From CAVSVP01 sp963731125 (GTDB taxonomy: Bacteria; Pseudomonadota; Gammaproteobacteria; Competibacterales; Competibacteraceae): a stretch of DNA of 64,000 nt. Below, in pieces: positions 26,406 through 35,620 of this stretch (its first letter is position 1; the number at the start of each line of letters is the position of its first letter). The stretch lies in assembly GCA_963731125.1 (NCBI GenBank), contig CAVSVP010000007.1:372001-436000 (forward strand). The letters run 5' to 3'. The notes beneath the pieces are model-generated. The model made no database searches. It worked only from the letters and a program-made list of their open reading frames with translations, and was not told the DNA's origin. The position numbers were made by a program, and so were the translations under genes.

Positions 26406-27800
26406 ATGGAGCTTCCTACCGTAATAAAAGATTTTTTTGATTGTAATATCCTATCTTATAAGTTGTTTTCCTATCCACCCAACGGAACGCTGCAGCAGAT
26501 TACCGAAGCAATAAAGATTCCAGCTCAGCACCTGATCAGAGTGGTCTTGCTTAAGGACGAACAGGGTTTGCTAATGGCGATCTTGCCTAGCAGCCACATC
26601 TTGGATTTTGCCTTATTGCACCAAGTGCTGCACCGCGACTTGGATCCTCTTTATGGAGAGGAACTTGTCAGCTTTTTTAAGGGTTGCCGACCAGGTTCTC
26701 ATCCTCCTTTACCGCAGGTTTTTGGTTTACCTGCCATAGCGGATAAAAGTCTCGCTGGACTTGCTGGTGAAATTTACTTCGATGGAGGTGCTCACAATAC
26801 GTTGGTAGGAATGGACAGCAGAGCTTTCCAGAGCCTATTACGTGATGTGCGCTGGGAACGCTTCGCGCTTTCACTCAATGTTCTCGATCTGCAACAACGA
26901 CAAGCCGCCACACCAGAGGAAATTATTACTATTACTAGCCGCCACCTGCCAAAGTGTAGAGCAAGCACTAAAGTTTTTAAAGAATTACCGTCCTTACCAG
27001 AGGCCGCGCAACAAATCCTGGAATTAAGAGCAAGTTCCAGAGCTGCCAACGGACGTGTCGCTGAGTTAATTCAACGAAATTCCCAACTAACGGAAGCCAT
27101 TGTGAATCTGGCTAGTGCACCGCTATACGATAGCCATCGGAAGGTTGAGTCTCTCCAGGATGCTATAACAGTGCTTGGAATTGATATTGTGGCGGGTTTA
27201 GGATTTGCGACTAGTATCAGTCATGCTTTCCACATTTCTTCAGATGGCCCTCTAGGTTGTAGAGCTTTCTGGCGTCATAGCGTTTATTGTGCGGCATTGG
27301 CTAGTGTCCTTGCCGGCAACTTGCCTGATAGCCTTCATCCCCGACCAGGATTGGTTTATCTAGGTGGTTTGCTGCATAAATTTGGTTATCTCATCCTCGG
27401 TTATTTATTTCCAGCGCAATTTTTCTTGCTAAACCGGTTCTTGGAGGTCAACAGTCAAATCCCAGTTGCACAAGTTGAACCCCACTTGCTGGGTACTGAC
27501 AATCGCCAAATCGGGGCCTGGTTGATGCAAGTATGGGGAATGCCAAAGGAATTTACGGCGACAATACGCTGGCATCATAAAGAGGACTATTCGCAACCCC
27601 ATGCCGAATATCCTAATCTTGTGCTTATTGCCAACCGTTTATTATGTAGTCTCGGTATTGGTAATGAGACAACTGACCGACTCCCTACTACTATTATGTC
27701 GTCTTTAGGATTGTCTGAGGAGAAAGCTTTGGCGTCACTAAATCAGATTGCAAAAAGCCACCGGCAACTGAATGATCTCTCCCGGGCTCTATATGTCTAA
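26406..27800 (+). CDS. YbaK-like domain / HDOD domain fusion protein
   Basis: 464 aa from the ATG at 26406 (AAGGA 12 nt upstream). Residues 1-150 look like a YbaK/ProX-type aminoacyl-tRNA deacylase fold (LLKDEQGLLMAILPSSHILDF, later LAGEIYFDGGAHNTLVGMD), though the active-site Lys pattern is not certain. From about 195 an HDOD domain follows (LPSLPEAAQQILELR, QRNSQLTEAIVNLASAP, YLGGLLHKFGYLILGYLFP, TIRWHHKEDY). HDOD proteins are non-enzymatic relatives of HD phosphohydrolases used in signalling. Partner and signal are unknown. Confidence 0.75.
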   Translation: MELPTVIKDFFDCNILSYKLFSYPPNGTLQQITEAIKIPAQHLIRVVLLKDEQGLLMAILPSSHILDFALLHQVLHRDLDPLYGEELVSFFKGCRPGSHPPLPQVFGLPAIADKSLAGLAGEIYFDGGAHNTLVGMDSRAFQSLLRDVRWERFALSLNVLDLQQRQAATPEEIITITSRHLPKCRASTKVFKELPSLPEAAQQILELRASSRAANGRVAELIQRNSQLTEAIVNLASAPLYDSHRKVESLQDAITVLGIDIVAGLGFATSISHAFHISSDGPLGCRAFWRHSVYCAALASVLAGNLPDSLHPRPGLVYLGGLLHKFGYLILGYLFPAQFFLLNRFLEVNSQIPVAQVEPHLLGTDNRQIGAWLMQVWGMPKEFTATIRWHHKEDYSQPHAEYPNLVLIANRLLCSLGIGNETTDRLPTTIMSSLGLSEEKALASLNQIAKSHRQLNDLSRALYV

Positions 27801-27963
27801 GTCTACAGCCGCTGGTAGGCGAATGTTGCATATATCATTCGTGAAACAAATCATAAGTTACTCGACCTTAATGTTAATCGTCGCTTTGTGGAAGATGTCT
27901 ATGTGAACACGGTCTCGGGTGGTAAGTATTGGATCAGCTCACTCGGTGGGACTTGATCTAGCC

Positions 27964-30213
27964 ATGACAATCTTGTTACGCGTTATTACTTTGTTGCTGA
28001 CGGTAGGGCTTATTTCCTCTGCTCATGCGCAGAAAATCGACATTATCACTAAAGTCGAGAAAGTGCTAATGGGCGGCTCTGAGGAAGGGTCGGTTGCACA
28101 ACCCCAACCAGTTAATCTACAAGCTGACTGGTGGCGCTATTTTAATGTTAAGGACGAAGAACTGGCCAAGCGCATCCAGCAATTGCTGGATAGCTTAACC
28201 ACTCTTCCCGAAGAACTACCCTCAAAATCCGCAGAAGTAGCACGTCGCCGCATCGGGCTGATTCGCCTCAATCTACAAGCGCTGCCCAAGGCCAGAGCTC
28301 AGCCTTCTCCGGAACTGCCAAACCCGCCATCTTATAAGAAAAGTTATACGCTTTCCCAGTTACTTGAAATTGTTGAACGTTTACGTGCGCTACAGACCGA
28401 ACTGCAGGCGGAGAGAGATGAAGTTGCAGCGGCACAGAGAACGCTTAAAGCTGCTAGCCGCCGTATTGACACTCTCATGGCTGCCTATTTGACCTTGGAA
28501 GCCACAGATTCTCGCCGGATTTTGCGTGGTCTAGAGATTATGGCAGAAACCTCAGCGACTGCTGTGGCGCAGGAACGGTTGCGAGTGCGTAAAGCTGCGC
28601 TGCTGGCCAACGAGGAACGGGCTAAGCAACTGGCCAACGAACAGGCGGTGGCTACGGAGCGCTTGGCTGTCGAGCCAAATGACCTGGAAATTCTGGATCA
28701 AACCATCCAAAAGCTCCAAACCGATCTGGAACGTGCTAAGGAACGTCTGCTCAACGAAGAGTCCCGGATTCTAGGCGTTGTAGGGGACAGTCCAGAGGAC
28801 AAGGCTACCGCACGTAACCGGCAGCAACGCGTGGTGCAGGCGGCGGTTGAAGAAGCTCTGGCGAAAGTACGTCTGATCCGCTTTAGCGCTGAACACCAGC
28901 TCGTCGCGCTGTTACTCAACAACGTGAAAATCGATACGCAATCCCTCCGTGGACAGTTATCGGAGTGGAATGCCCAGCTGACGGCTATTCGACGACAGGC
29001 TTTAACCTGGACCATGGACAGTGAGCGAGAGCGTGATAGGGCTGGCGAATCAGTGGCTGGGGTGCCTCGGGAAGCTCCCTTCGTGACGTCTCTTGCCTTG
29101 ATCAATGAGGAACGCCTGCGCCTCGCGCAAGAAACACTGGTCACCCTACAGCGTTTAGAGGACGAGCTTACGCAGACTGATTTGATCGTTCAACTGGTGA
29201 GTGAAAAATTAGCGCGACGCGAAGGTGGATTACGCAGCTGGTGGGCTCGGGCAGAGTATGCCGTTAAAGCGCTTTGGAATGAAACAGAGGACTGGATTAG
29301 CACTAGTCTTTTCAAGCTCGGAGATACGCCAATCACCTCTCTGGGTTTACTACGTGTGGTATTAATTCTCACCATCGCCTGGTTAATCTCCTACTGGTTG
29401 CGTCGGGCTTTAAAACGACTGGGTGAGCGGCGGGAAGGCGGCGTTGATTCCGCGGCTTTTTATACCGTCGGACGACTTTCCCATTATCTCATTATTTTTC
29501 TTGGTTTTATCGTTGGATTGTCGTCTATTGGTGTAGATTTCACAAATTTTGCATTGGTGGCAGGCGCCATTGCCATTGGTATCGGTTTTGGATTGCAGTC
29601 CATCGTCAACAACTTTGTCTCAGGCCTGATTTTACTTTTCGAACGAACTTTAAAGGTCGGCGATTTTGTAGAACTTGCCTCTGGGGTCGCTGGTGAGGTG
29701 CGTGAAATTAATGTGCGAAGCACGTTGATCAACACCAATGACAACATCGATATTGTTGTACCTAATTCTGAGTTTATGAACTCTAAAGTTATCAACTGGA
29801 CCTTGTCTGAAGGATACTGCCGCATTCATTTACCTTTCAAAGTCGCTTATGGCACCGATAAGGATAAGGTCAGGCAAGCTGGTCTGGAAGCGGCGGAAAA
29901 GTTGCCGCACACTCTGACAGGAATACCGGGTAAAAACCCTGGCATGTGGCTGGTTAAGTTCGGAGAAAGCAGCCTCGATTTCGAGTTGGTCGTCTGGGTA
30001 ACCGCCAGGGCGGTGAAGCGGCCAGGCGCCGTGCATGCGGCGTATATGTGGGAAATTGAAAGCGCCTTGCGCCGTCATGGGATTGAGATTCCCTTTCCCC
30101 AGAGGGAGTTGCGTTTGCGCAGCGGCTTTAGGGACCTTGACGGTTTTCGAGAATTTGTGCGCGAGCCTACTGCAACAAATACGGGCACTCCAGTGGAATT
30201 GGAAAAATCTTGA
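27964..30213 (+). CDS. MscS-family mechanosensitive channel with large periplasmic domain
   Basis: 749 aa from the ATG at 27964, chosen because it starts a signal peptide (TILLRVITLLLTVGLISSAHA). Residues 25-420 form a coiled-coil-rich periplasmic region (QRTLKAASRRIDTLMAAYLTLEATD, RLRVRKAALLANEERAKQLA). The C-terminal third is the MscS core: membrane helices around 460-560, the pore helix FALVAGAIAIGIGFGLQSI, and beta domain FERTLKVGDFVELASGVAGEVREINVRST. Relieves turgor on osmotic downshift. Fewer membrane helices than E. coli MscK, so a distinct subtype. Confidence 0.9.
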   Translation: MTILLRVITLLLTVGLISSAHAQKIDIITKVEKVLMGGSEEGSVAQPQPVNLQADWWRYFNVKDEELAKRIQQLLDSLTTLPEELPSKSAEVARRRIGLIRLNLQALPKARAQPSPELPNPPSYKKSYTLSQLLEIVERLRALQTELQAERDEVAAAQRTLKAASRRIDTLMAAYLTLEATDSRRILRGLEIMAETSATAVAQERLRVRKAALLANEERAKQLANEQAVATERLAVEPNDLEILDQTIQKLQTDLERAKERLLNEESRILGVVGDSPEDKATARNRQQRVVQAAVEEALAKVRLIRFSAEHQLVALLLNNVKIDTQSLRGQLSEWNAQLTAIRRQALTWTMDSERERDRAGESVAGVPREAPFVTSLALINEERLRLAQETLVTLQRLEDELTQTDLIVQLVSEKLARREGGLRSWWARAEYAVKALWNETEDWISTSLFKLGDTPITSLGLLRVVLILTIAWLISYWLRRALKRLGERREGGVDSAAFYTVGRLSHYLIIFLGFIVGLSSIGVDFTNFALVAGAIAIGIGFGLQSIVNNFVSGLILLFERTLKVGDFVELASGVAGEVREINVRSTLINTNDNIDIVVPNSEFMNSKVINWTLSEGYCRIHLPFKVAYGTDKDKVRQAGLEAAEKLPHTLTGIPGKNPGMWLVKFGESSLDFELVVWVTARAVKRPGAVHAAYMWEIESALRRHGIEIPFPQRELRLRSGFRDLDGFREFVREPTATNTGTPVELEKS

Positions 30214-30279
30214 ATTTGCTTTTAGCGGTTGTTTCCTGCGAGTGCTGAGCGTGCAGGCCAGAACTAAAGCAGAGAGAAT

Positions 30280-30297
30280 AGCGCCCGTTAGGGCGCT
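30280..30297. repeat. GC-rich hairpin between convergent genes
   Basis: AGCGCCC-GTTA-GGGCGCT: 7-bp stem, 4-nt loop, between the convergent mscS-like and dodecin genes. There is no clear T-run, so at best a weak bidirectional terminator. Confidence 0.45.
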
Positions 30298-30319
30298 GAG
30301 CAGAATGACAAAACCCGTA

Positions 30320-30526
30320 TTATGTTTCGTGCTTTAAACTGACCTTGACTTTGGCCCGATACTCTTGAATCTGCCCATCGTCACTAAGCGACACATCCAG
30401 TTCAGAAACTTCTGCTATACGAAGGTGCCTTAGTGACTGACCTGCTTCAGCGATAGCGTTTTTTGCTGCCTCTTCCCAACTATTTGGGCTAGTTCCGATT
30501 AATTCAACAACGGCATAAGTGCTCAT
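30320..30526 (-). CDS. Dodecin flavoprotein
   Basis: 68 aa, usual dodecin length. Pattern VVELIGTSPNSWEEAAKNAIAEAG (helix) and the C-terminal strand with YRAKVKVSLK. Dodecins form dodecameric shells that store or quench flavins in the cytoplasm. The flavin-stacking position is less conserved here than the helix; ligand identity is therefore inferred. GGAG 7 nt before the ATG. Confidence 0.9.
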   Translation of the reverse strand: MSTYAVVELIGTSPNSWEEAAKNAIAEAGQSLRHLRIAEVSELDVSLSDDGQIQEYRAKVKVSLKHET

Positions 30527-30625
30527 GCTGTTCTCCCATAGTGATGGTTATGTTATTGCTACTATAACAATTAGACTATTTTATGCACTTCTGCAAGAGA
30601 GTCACTGTAGCTGCCTTACCACCTA

Positions 30626-30859
30626 TCAGTTTCTCATCACCATAGAGAAGGGTGGCAAAGGTTGCATGGTTTGTAGCCGCCTGAGTAATAAACGGAGGCC
30701 CCGTTGAAACCAGGAAAGCAGGCTACGTCTGACTTTTTTGATGCGCCAATGGTCTGGATCGCTCTGCGCTTGGGCTTTTTTCGAGGACCGTGGGATGAGA
30801 CAAGGCGTCGTGGCGGCCCGCTGTCACACACCAGTACATGGCCAGCGTCATGATAAGGA
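30626..30859 (-). pseudogene. ISx transposase C-terminal fragment
   Basis: Continues the transposase cut at 47060: across the junction the frame reads DRLDRLLL-IMTLAMYWCVTAGRHDALSHP. After an extra A in a run of A residues (about 30771) it shifts to SDPDHWRIKKVRRSLLSWFQRG and ends at TGA 30628-30626. So the gene has an IS insertion and a frameshift, besides the amber codon noted for its N-terminal part. Confidence 0.8.
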
Positions 30860-30983
30860 TGTTAATGGCCAATTAAACTGACCCCTTTACGGCCAATCAT
30901 TTTGACCCACCCTGAGAGTGTATTGGAGGCCGCCAGGCCAGTAACCTACCCGCTATTCTATAACCATTGGCGGGAGACAGCAC

Positions 30984-32528
30984 TTGAAGGAGTGGATTGT
31001 GATACACAAAATCAAAGCATTATACGCTGACGGCAGCGGGCTTGAGATTCGCGCCATTGCCCGTGAGTTGGGGATTTCCCGGAATACGGTGAAAAAGTAT
31101 TTGCGCACTGACGAAGCGCAAATTCACCAGCAGCAGAGTCAGCGGACACGTCCCAAGCGGATGGACACACACCGGGAGTACATTATTCACTTATTGACGA
31201 CGTTCCCGCGGCTCAGTGCCGTCAAGGTGCTACGCAAGCTCAAGGAGAAGTCCCCTGCCTTGGCCGTCTCGGATCGCAGTGCCAGGCGCTACATCCGAGC
31301 GCTGAAGGAGACCGTTGCCCTCAAGCAGAAACGCTACTATGAACCGGTACTGGAAAGGGTGCCCGGTGTGCAATGCCAGGTGGATGGGGGCGAACTGCGG
31401 GGGGTAGCGATTGGGGGACAGGAGACGGTGGTCTATGTTGTGGTCTTTGTGCTGTCCTACTCGCGGCTGATGTACGTGGGGCTATCCCGCACGGCGATCG
31501 ATACCGAAGCATTCATCCGGCTGCACGATGCCGCCTTTCGCTATTTTGGGGGCCGTCCTGAGGAATGTGTCTATGACCAAACCAAGCTGGTTGTGCTGCA
31601 CGAGCAGTACCGTGAACTGACCCTTAATCAACGTTTCCATGCCTATGCCACGGCGGCCGGCTTTCGAATACCCGCGTGTGCCGGCGATGACCCGGAAAGC
31701 AAGGGCAAGATTGAAGCGGGGGTGAAGTACGTGAAAACCAATGCGCTCTATGGCGAGACGTTTGCCGACTGGCCGGCGTTGGAACATCACGTGCAGTGCT
31801 GGTTGGCAGACATTGCCAACGTGCGGATTCACAGCACCACGGGAGAAGCGCCCCAGGCGCGCTATGCCCGCGATGAACAGCGGCACATGGGACGCTATTT
31901 TACCCCCACCTATCTGACGCCGGCACCGTCAGCGCAACAGACGCGTCAGGTGGACAAGACTGGCCTGCTCTGCTGGCAGGCTAACCAATATTCGGTCCCC
32001 ATGGCCTGGCAACCGGCTCGCGTCGGTGTCCATGTCGAAGGGACTCAGCTGCTCATCCGTGACCTGGAAACCGGTCACGAGATCGCCCGCCATGGTCTCC
32101 GCCAGGGGCAGGGGGTAGTGATTCGAAATACCGACCATTATCGAGATAAGCAACAGCGTATTGAGGCACTGGAACAGGACATTCACCAGCAGTTGGGCAG
32201 CGTCGCGGGGGAACGCCTCTGTACCTTGCTGAAACGCAGCCATCCCCGGATATACAAGGATCAATTAGTGGGTCTCCAGGGCTTGCTAAAACAGTATCCG
32301 ATGCCCGCGGCGTTGCTAGAGCAACTCGGCGACCGAGCGACATTGAGCACCCGCCAGATTCGGGATTATTTGCAGGCGTACACCCAGCATCCAGAGCGCT
32401 TGCCAAACGCTGTCAGCCTAGCGTCAAAGCGTTGCTCAGTGGCGGATGCCGCCACGCTCACTCCCCTGGTCCGTTACGCCAGCATCATCCTACCACGGGA
32501 GGGGGGAGACCATGAGCAGCTCCATTGA
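30984..32528 (+). CDS. istA: IS21 transposase IstA (IS21-1)
   Basis: 514 aa. N-terminal helix-turn-helix (IRAIARELGISRNTVKKYLR, about 21-40), DDE integrase core with Asp in GVQCQVDGGELRG, Asp in ECVYDQTKLVV and Glu in DPESKGKIEAGVKYVK, then the beta-barrel C-terminal domain (LLCWQANQYSVPMAW). IstA cuts and joins DNA but needs the IstB ATPase, which is broken here, so this element should not move on its own. Confidence 0.93.
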   Translation: MKEWIVIHKIKALYADGSGLEIRAIARELGISRNTVKKYLRTDEAQIHQQQSQRTRPKRMDTHREYIIHLLTTFPRLSAVKVLRKLKEKSPALAVSDRSARRYIRALKETVALKQKRYYEPVLERVPGVQCQVDGGELRGVAIGGQETVVYVVVFVLSYSRLMYVGLSRTAIDTEAFIRLHDAAFRYFGGRPEECVYDQTKLVVLHEQYRELTLNQRFHAYATAAGFRIPACAGDDPESKGKIEAGVKYVKTNALYGETFADWPALEHHVQCWLADIANVRIHSTTGEAPQARYARDEQRHMGRYFTPTYLTPAPSAQQTRQVDKTGLLCWQANQYSVPMAWQPARVGVHVEGTQLLIRDLETGHEIARHGLRQGQGVVIRNTDHYRDKQQRIEALEQDIHQQLGSVAGERLCTLLKRSHPRIYKDQLVGLQGLLKQYPMPAALLEQLGDRATLSTRQIRDYLQAYTQHPERLPNAVSLASKRCSVADAATLTPLVRYASIILPREGGDHEQLH

Positions 32529-33082
32529 CCACGTGGCGCAAAAGTACCGCAGCCTCAACTTTAACAACATTGCCGAGGGGCTCGTTGAGCTGCTCAGTCA
32601 GGCAGAAGCCAACGACATCTCCTACCTGGAGTTTGCCGATCGGCTGGCTGGCTACGAACAGCAACAGCGTAATCGCAAGCGCATTGAGCTCAACTTACGC
32701 AAGGCCGGCTTCCCGCTCACCAAACGGCTGGAGGAGTTCGACTACCATCACCAGACTACGATTAGCAAACGGCAAATCAATCAACGGCTGGACTTCAGCT
32801 TCCTGGATGACCGCGCTAATCTGGTCTTCATCGGTCCGCCCGGCGTGGGTAAACCGCACTTGGCCATCGGGCTCGGTCACAAAGCCATTGAGGCCGGTTA
32901 CAAGGTGCTTTTCAGCACGGCCCTGTCCCTGGTGGAAACGCTGGAACTGGCGGAACTCAGAGCGGAACTTAAAAAAAAGATCGCCAGCCTGCTCAAATTC
33001 GACTTGCTCATCGTCGATGAACTGGGCTACCTGCCCATGAACAAGCAGAGTGTCTATCACCTGTTTCAGTTGATCAGACACC
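32512..33082 (+). pseudogene. istB: IS21 helper ATPase IstB, N-terminal fragment (IS21-1)
   Basis: Starts at ATG 32512, overlapping istA by 17 nt. About 190 aa of an AAA+ ATPase: Walker A appears as GPPGVGKPHLAI, where the usual Thr after Lys is Pro, which alone would probably impair ATP binding; Walker B LLIVDELGYLPM is normal. Family similarity ends at VYHLFQLI. The C-terminal end of istB is found at about 46875-46988. A stretch of about 20 codons expected between the two parts is absent. Confidence 0.88.
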
Positions 33083-33096
33083 AGCCAACATACAAT

Positions 33097-33599
33097 TGGA
33101 CGTCAGGCACATAGCGCTCGGTCACGCCAGCGGCCAGAGCCCCCGTCGTGTGCACATCACCGACGCCGATATCCACGCTCAGATTGTCCTTCAAGCGTAG
33201 CCGGTAATGCCAACCGTGGCGGTGCAGCCAGTCAAACAACGCCACGGACGGATAAAATCGATCGGCCAACAACATCACCGCCGCCCCGCCGGCAACCCGT
33301 CTCGGACGCGCTCCAACACCCCCTGTTGGCCGGCAAACCCAATATTCGCCGCCCCCGCTTCTACCCGCCAGGCCAACGCCAGCGAGCGATCCCCTACCCG
33401 CACGCTGAGCAGCAATACCGCAAACCGATCGCCTACGTCGGTTTGGGCAAGACTCAGCAGCACCGTCTGACCGTGAGCGGCCGCCTCCGCCAGTACCGCT
33501 CGGGCAACCGGCTCCAGAATCGCCGCGCTTTCCAGCCGCGGATTCTTTAACAGCCGTCGCAGCCATTGCTCACGCATGTCCTAGCGCTCCGTCTCCAAC
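33097..33599 (-). pseudogene. Internal fragment of an ISx-type transposase
   Basis: About 503 bp nearly identical (four or so differences, one a single-base deletion) to the ISx transposase segment at 47283-47786, with neither IS end present. It includes the same TAG stop codon ahead of MREQWLRRLLKNPRL. Left neighbour is truncated istB, right neighbour an ISAzo13 remnant. Confidence 0.85.
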
Positions 33600-33803
33600 T
33601 AAGGCATCTCGCCAAAATAACTTGTTGCTTTGTATGTTTGATCAGTTATTATGAGAGGTTATGCCGAACCCACTAACCCAAGCCATCAAAGCCAAGTTTG
33701 CAGCGCTTGCCCCGCTTTTGGATGAACGGACACGTCGGCGATGGGCGGCAGTGGAAGCCCGCGCGATGGGACGCGGAGGGATCACGCATGTTGCTAAGTA
33801 ACT
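33600..33803 (+). pseudogene. ISAzo13-family remnant (left end and transposase start)
   Basis: TCGCCAAAATAAC near 33609 resembles the ISAzo13 end. From ATG 33661 a 46-codon frame reads ALAPLLDERTRRRWAAVEARA then MGRGGITHVAK before TAA. This is the N-terminus of an ISAzo13 transposase different from the complete one next door, which truncates it. Confidence 0.75.
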
Positions 33804-35117
33804 GTCGCAAAATAACGTTTCCAATTTACATACTGTGATGCATCATGCTTTTGGCAATATGGTGTAGTTCCAATCACCATGAAATGCATCTTTGTGAAGC
33901 TGAACTGTCGCCAGCTCCTCATCGGGGACCTTGATCGCGGTAGGATAGGGGTTCACATCCAATTCCGCTGTGATCGTCAGACCCGTTCGGGTTTTGGTGT
34001 TGCCGATGAGATTGACAATGATCTCCCGACTGACCAACGGTCGACCGCGCCAGTTCTCAGTGATATGACAGAACATGCGATGCTCGATCTTGTTCCACTT
34101 GCTGGTCCCGGGGGGAAAGTGACATACCGAGATGCGTAATCCGATGGCATCAGCGAGGTCTTGTAAAGCCACTTTCCATAAGCGTACGCGGTAGCCATTA
34201 CTCCCGCCGGCATCTGCTGTCACGAGCAGCTCACGAGCGTGGGGATAAACGCGCGAGCCCATGTGTTGCCACCAACGGCGCAGCGTTTCCGTGGCAAACC
34301 GAGCCGTGTCGTGATCAATCCCCACACTCACCCAGCCGGTGTTGGTGCTGAGATCATACACGCCATACGGAATCCCCTTGCCTAGCGTCTTATCGGGAAA
34401 ATCCTTGCTGCGCACGTGCTCCGGGGTTCGCTTCGGATGCCACTCGCACCCGGCATTCTTGAAATTCCCGATCGATTCCTTCTTTTTGGCATCGACGGAA
34501 ACCACCGGTTGTCCACGCTGCTGAAACGCTTGCACTTGCGCGTTGATGTGCTCAAATTGCGCATCCCGATCGGGGTGGGAATTGCCTTCCTGGGTTTTCC
34601 GGTTACCTTGCAAACTGTAGTCCAGCTCGTCCAATAACCGGGCAACGGTATGATGACTCACCGAATGCCCCTGTTGCGCGAGTGCTTCGGCCAGGTGACG
34701 TGTGCTCTTACTCGTCCAGCACAACGGTGATCGAGGGTCTCCCCGGGTAGAAGACGCTAACAACGCTTGCAAATCCCGCAGTAGGGTAGGATCGTTCTCA
34801 CTCAAGCGGCGCCGACCACCCCCAGCGTGACGGATCGCGCGCTGTTGAGGCGGCATTGTCGTCTCGGGTGCACCCTGTTGTACTTCGGCGATGCCGACTC
34901 GAATCGTGGGACACGACATCCCCGTGGCTTGGGAAACTGCCGTAATACCACCCCACCCGATGGCCATCGCTTCGCATGCCGCCCAGCGCCGTCGTACCGT
35001 TTCGTTCATTACCGGTCCCAGCGCCTGGTATTTATTACGTACCGCCGTTATGATCTTTGAATCCACCATGGGAAACAGTATAGCAGCGACCTAAAATTAG
35101 AAAAGTTATTTTGCGAC
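33804..35117 (-). mobile_element. ISAzo13-family element
   Basis: 1,314 bp, ends GTCGCAAAATAAC at 33804 and inverted copy ending at 35117. No clear target duplication (flanks ACT/GAG), consistent with later rearrangement or recombination with the neighbouring remnant. Its right edge truncates the first gene of recombinase cassette 1. Confidence 0.88.
33843..35069 (-). CDS. ISAzo13-family transposase
   Basis: 408 aa. N-terminal MNETVRRRWAACEAMAIGWG and helix-turn-helix (GGITAVSQATGMSCPTIRVG), then the DDE domain with Asp in PVVSVDAKKKESIGNFKN, Asp in LLVTADAGGSNGYRVRLW and Glu in TSKWNKIEHRMFCHITENWRG. These are the hallmarks of the Rhodopirellula-type/ISAzo13 transposases. Full length, no internal stop. 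Confidence 0.92.
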   Translation of the reverse strand: MVDSKIITAVRNKYQALGPVMNETVRRRWAACEAMAIGWGGITAVSQATGMSCPTIRVGIAEVQQGAPETTMPPQQRAIRHAGGGRRRLSENDPTLLRDLQALLASSTRGDPRSPLCWTSKSTRHLAEALAQQGHSVSHHTVARLLDELDYSLQGNRKTQEGNSHPDRDAQFEHINAQVQAFQQRGQPVVSVDAKKKESIGNFKNAGCEWHPKRTPEHVRSKDFPDKTLGKGIPYGVYDLSTNTGWVSVGIDHDTARFATETLRRWWQHMGSRVYPHARELLVTADAGGSNGYRVRLWKVALQDLADAIGLRISVCHFPPGTSKWNKIEHRMFCHITENWRGRPLVSREIIVNLIGNTKTRTGLTITAELDVNPYPTAIKVPDEELATVQLHKDAFHGDWNYTILPKA

Positions 35118-35475
35118 GAGCCCTAAGAGCAGCCATGACGATCACCACCAACGCATTCGCGTTACAGCGCGTCATCATCCGCTAGTCGATCAGGTTCTCA
35201 ACGTCATCCAACAGAAGTTCAGCGATGGTGAGCTCTACTTTATCGTTGAACTCCCCACGGGTCATCGCCAACTGCTCGCCCAACGCCATACCGAAGCGGT
35301 CACGCTCACCGAAGCGCCCATTTCCCCCGGTTCCCGATTCAGCCCTGGCAGTCTGCGGGCGCTCGCTAGAATGGTGAGTACCCTTCAACCGCAACCGGAG
35401 AGCCGTGATGGGGCATCCGTATCAACTGCCGCCGTGGAGCCAGTTTCCCGGCGCCGTTCAACACCATCTGCTTGA
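35118..35475 (+). pseudogene. DUF5372-like small protein of recombinase cassette 1 (5'-truncated)
   Basis: Open frame entering from the ISAzo13 edge: RVTARHHPLVDQVLNVIQQ, then ELYFIVELPTGHRQLLAQRH and a low-complexity tail, ending TGA at 35473-35475. The HP(L/F)...V...ELP.G.R.L pattern resembles short DUF5372-type proteins encoded beside large serine recombinases, and the first gene of cassette 2 (44194). Its original start has been lost to the ISAzo13 insertion. Molecular role unknown. Confidence 0.6.
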
Positions 35476-35620
35476 GCTATGGACGGAATTGCTTCGCCGT
35501 CAGCTCCACGATCACCGATTACTTCGCCACCGAGGACAACCCGATGAATGCCACTGTCAAGATTCAGCCCGACCACCTGGCGCTGCAGGCGATGGTCTAC
35601 CTCCGCCAATCCACCGCTAA
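35405..35620 (+). CDS. Small middle protein of recombinase cassette 1
   Basis: 71 aa (GTG-ATG start, GGAGAG just upstream). QLPPWSQFPGAVQHHLLELW then TELLRRQL corresponds to LPRLWPALTAHQQQQLAQRL in the middle gene of cassette 2, so this is a real conserved gene rather than a chance frame. It overlaps both neighbours (about 70 nt each), implying tight translational coupling with the recombinase. Function unknown; a helical accessory factor is possible. Confidence 0.6.
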   Translation: MMGHPYQLPPWSQFPGAVQHHLLELWTELLRRQLHDHRLLRHRGQPDECHCQDSARPPGAAGDGLPPPIHR

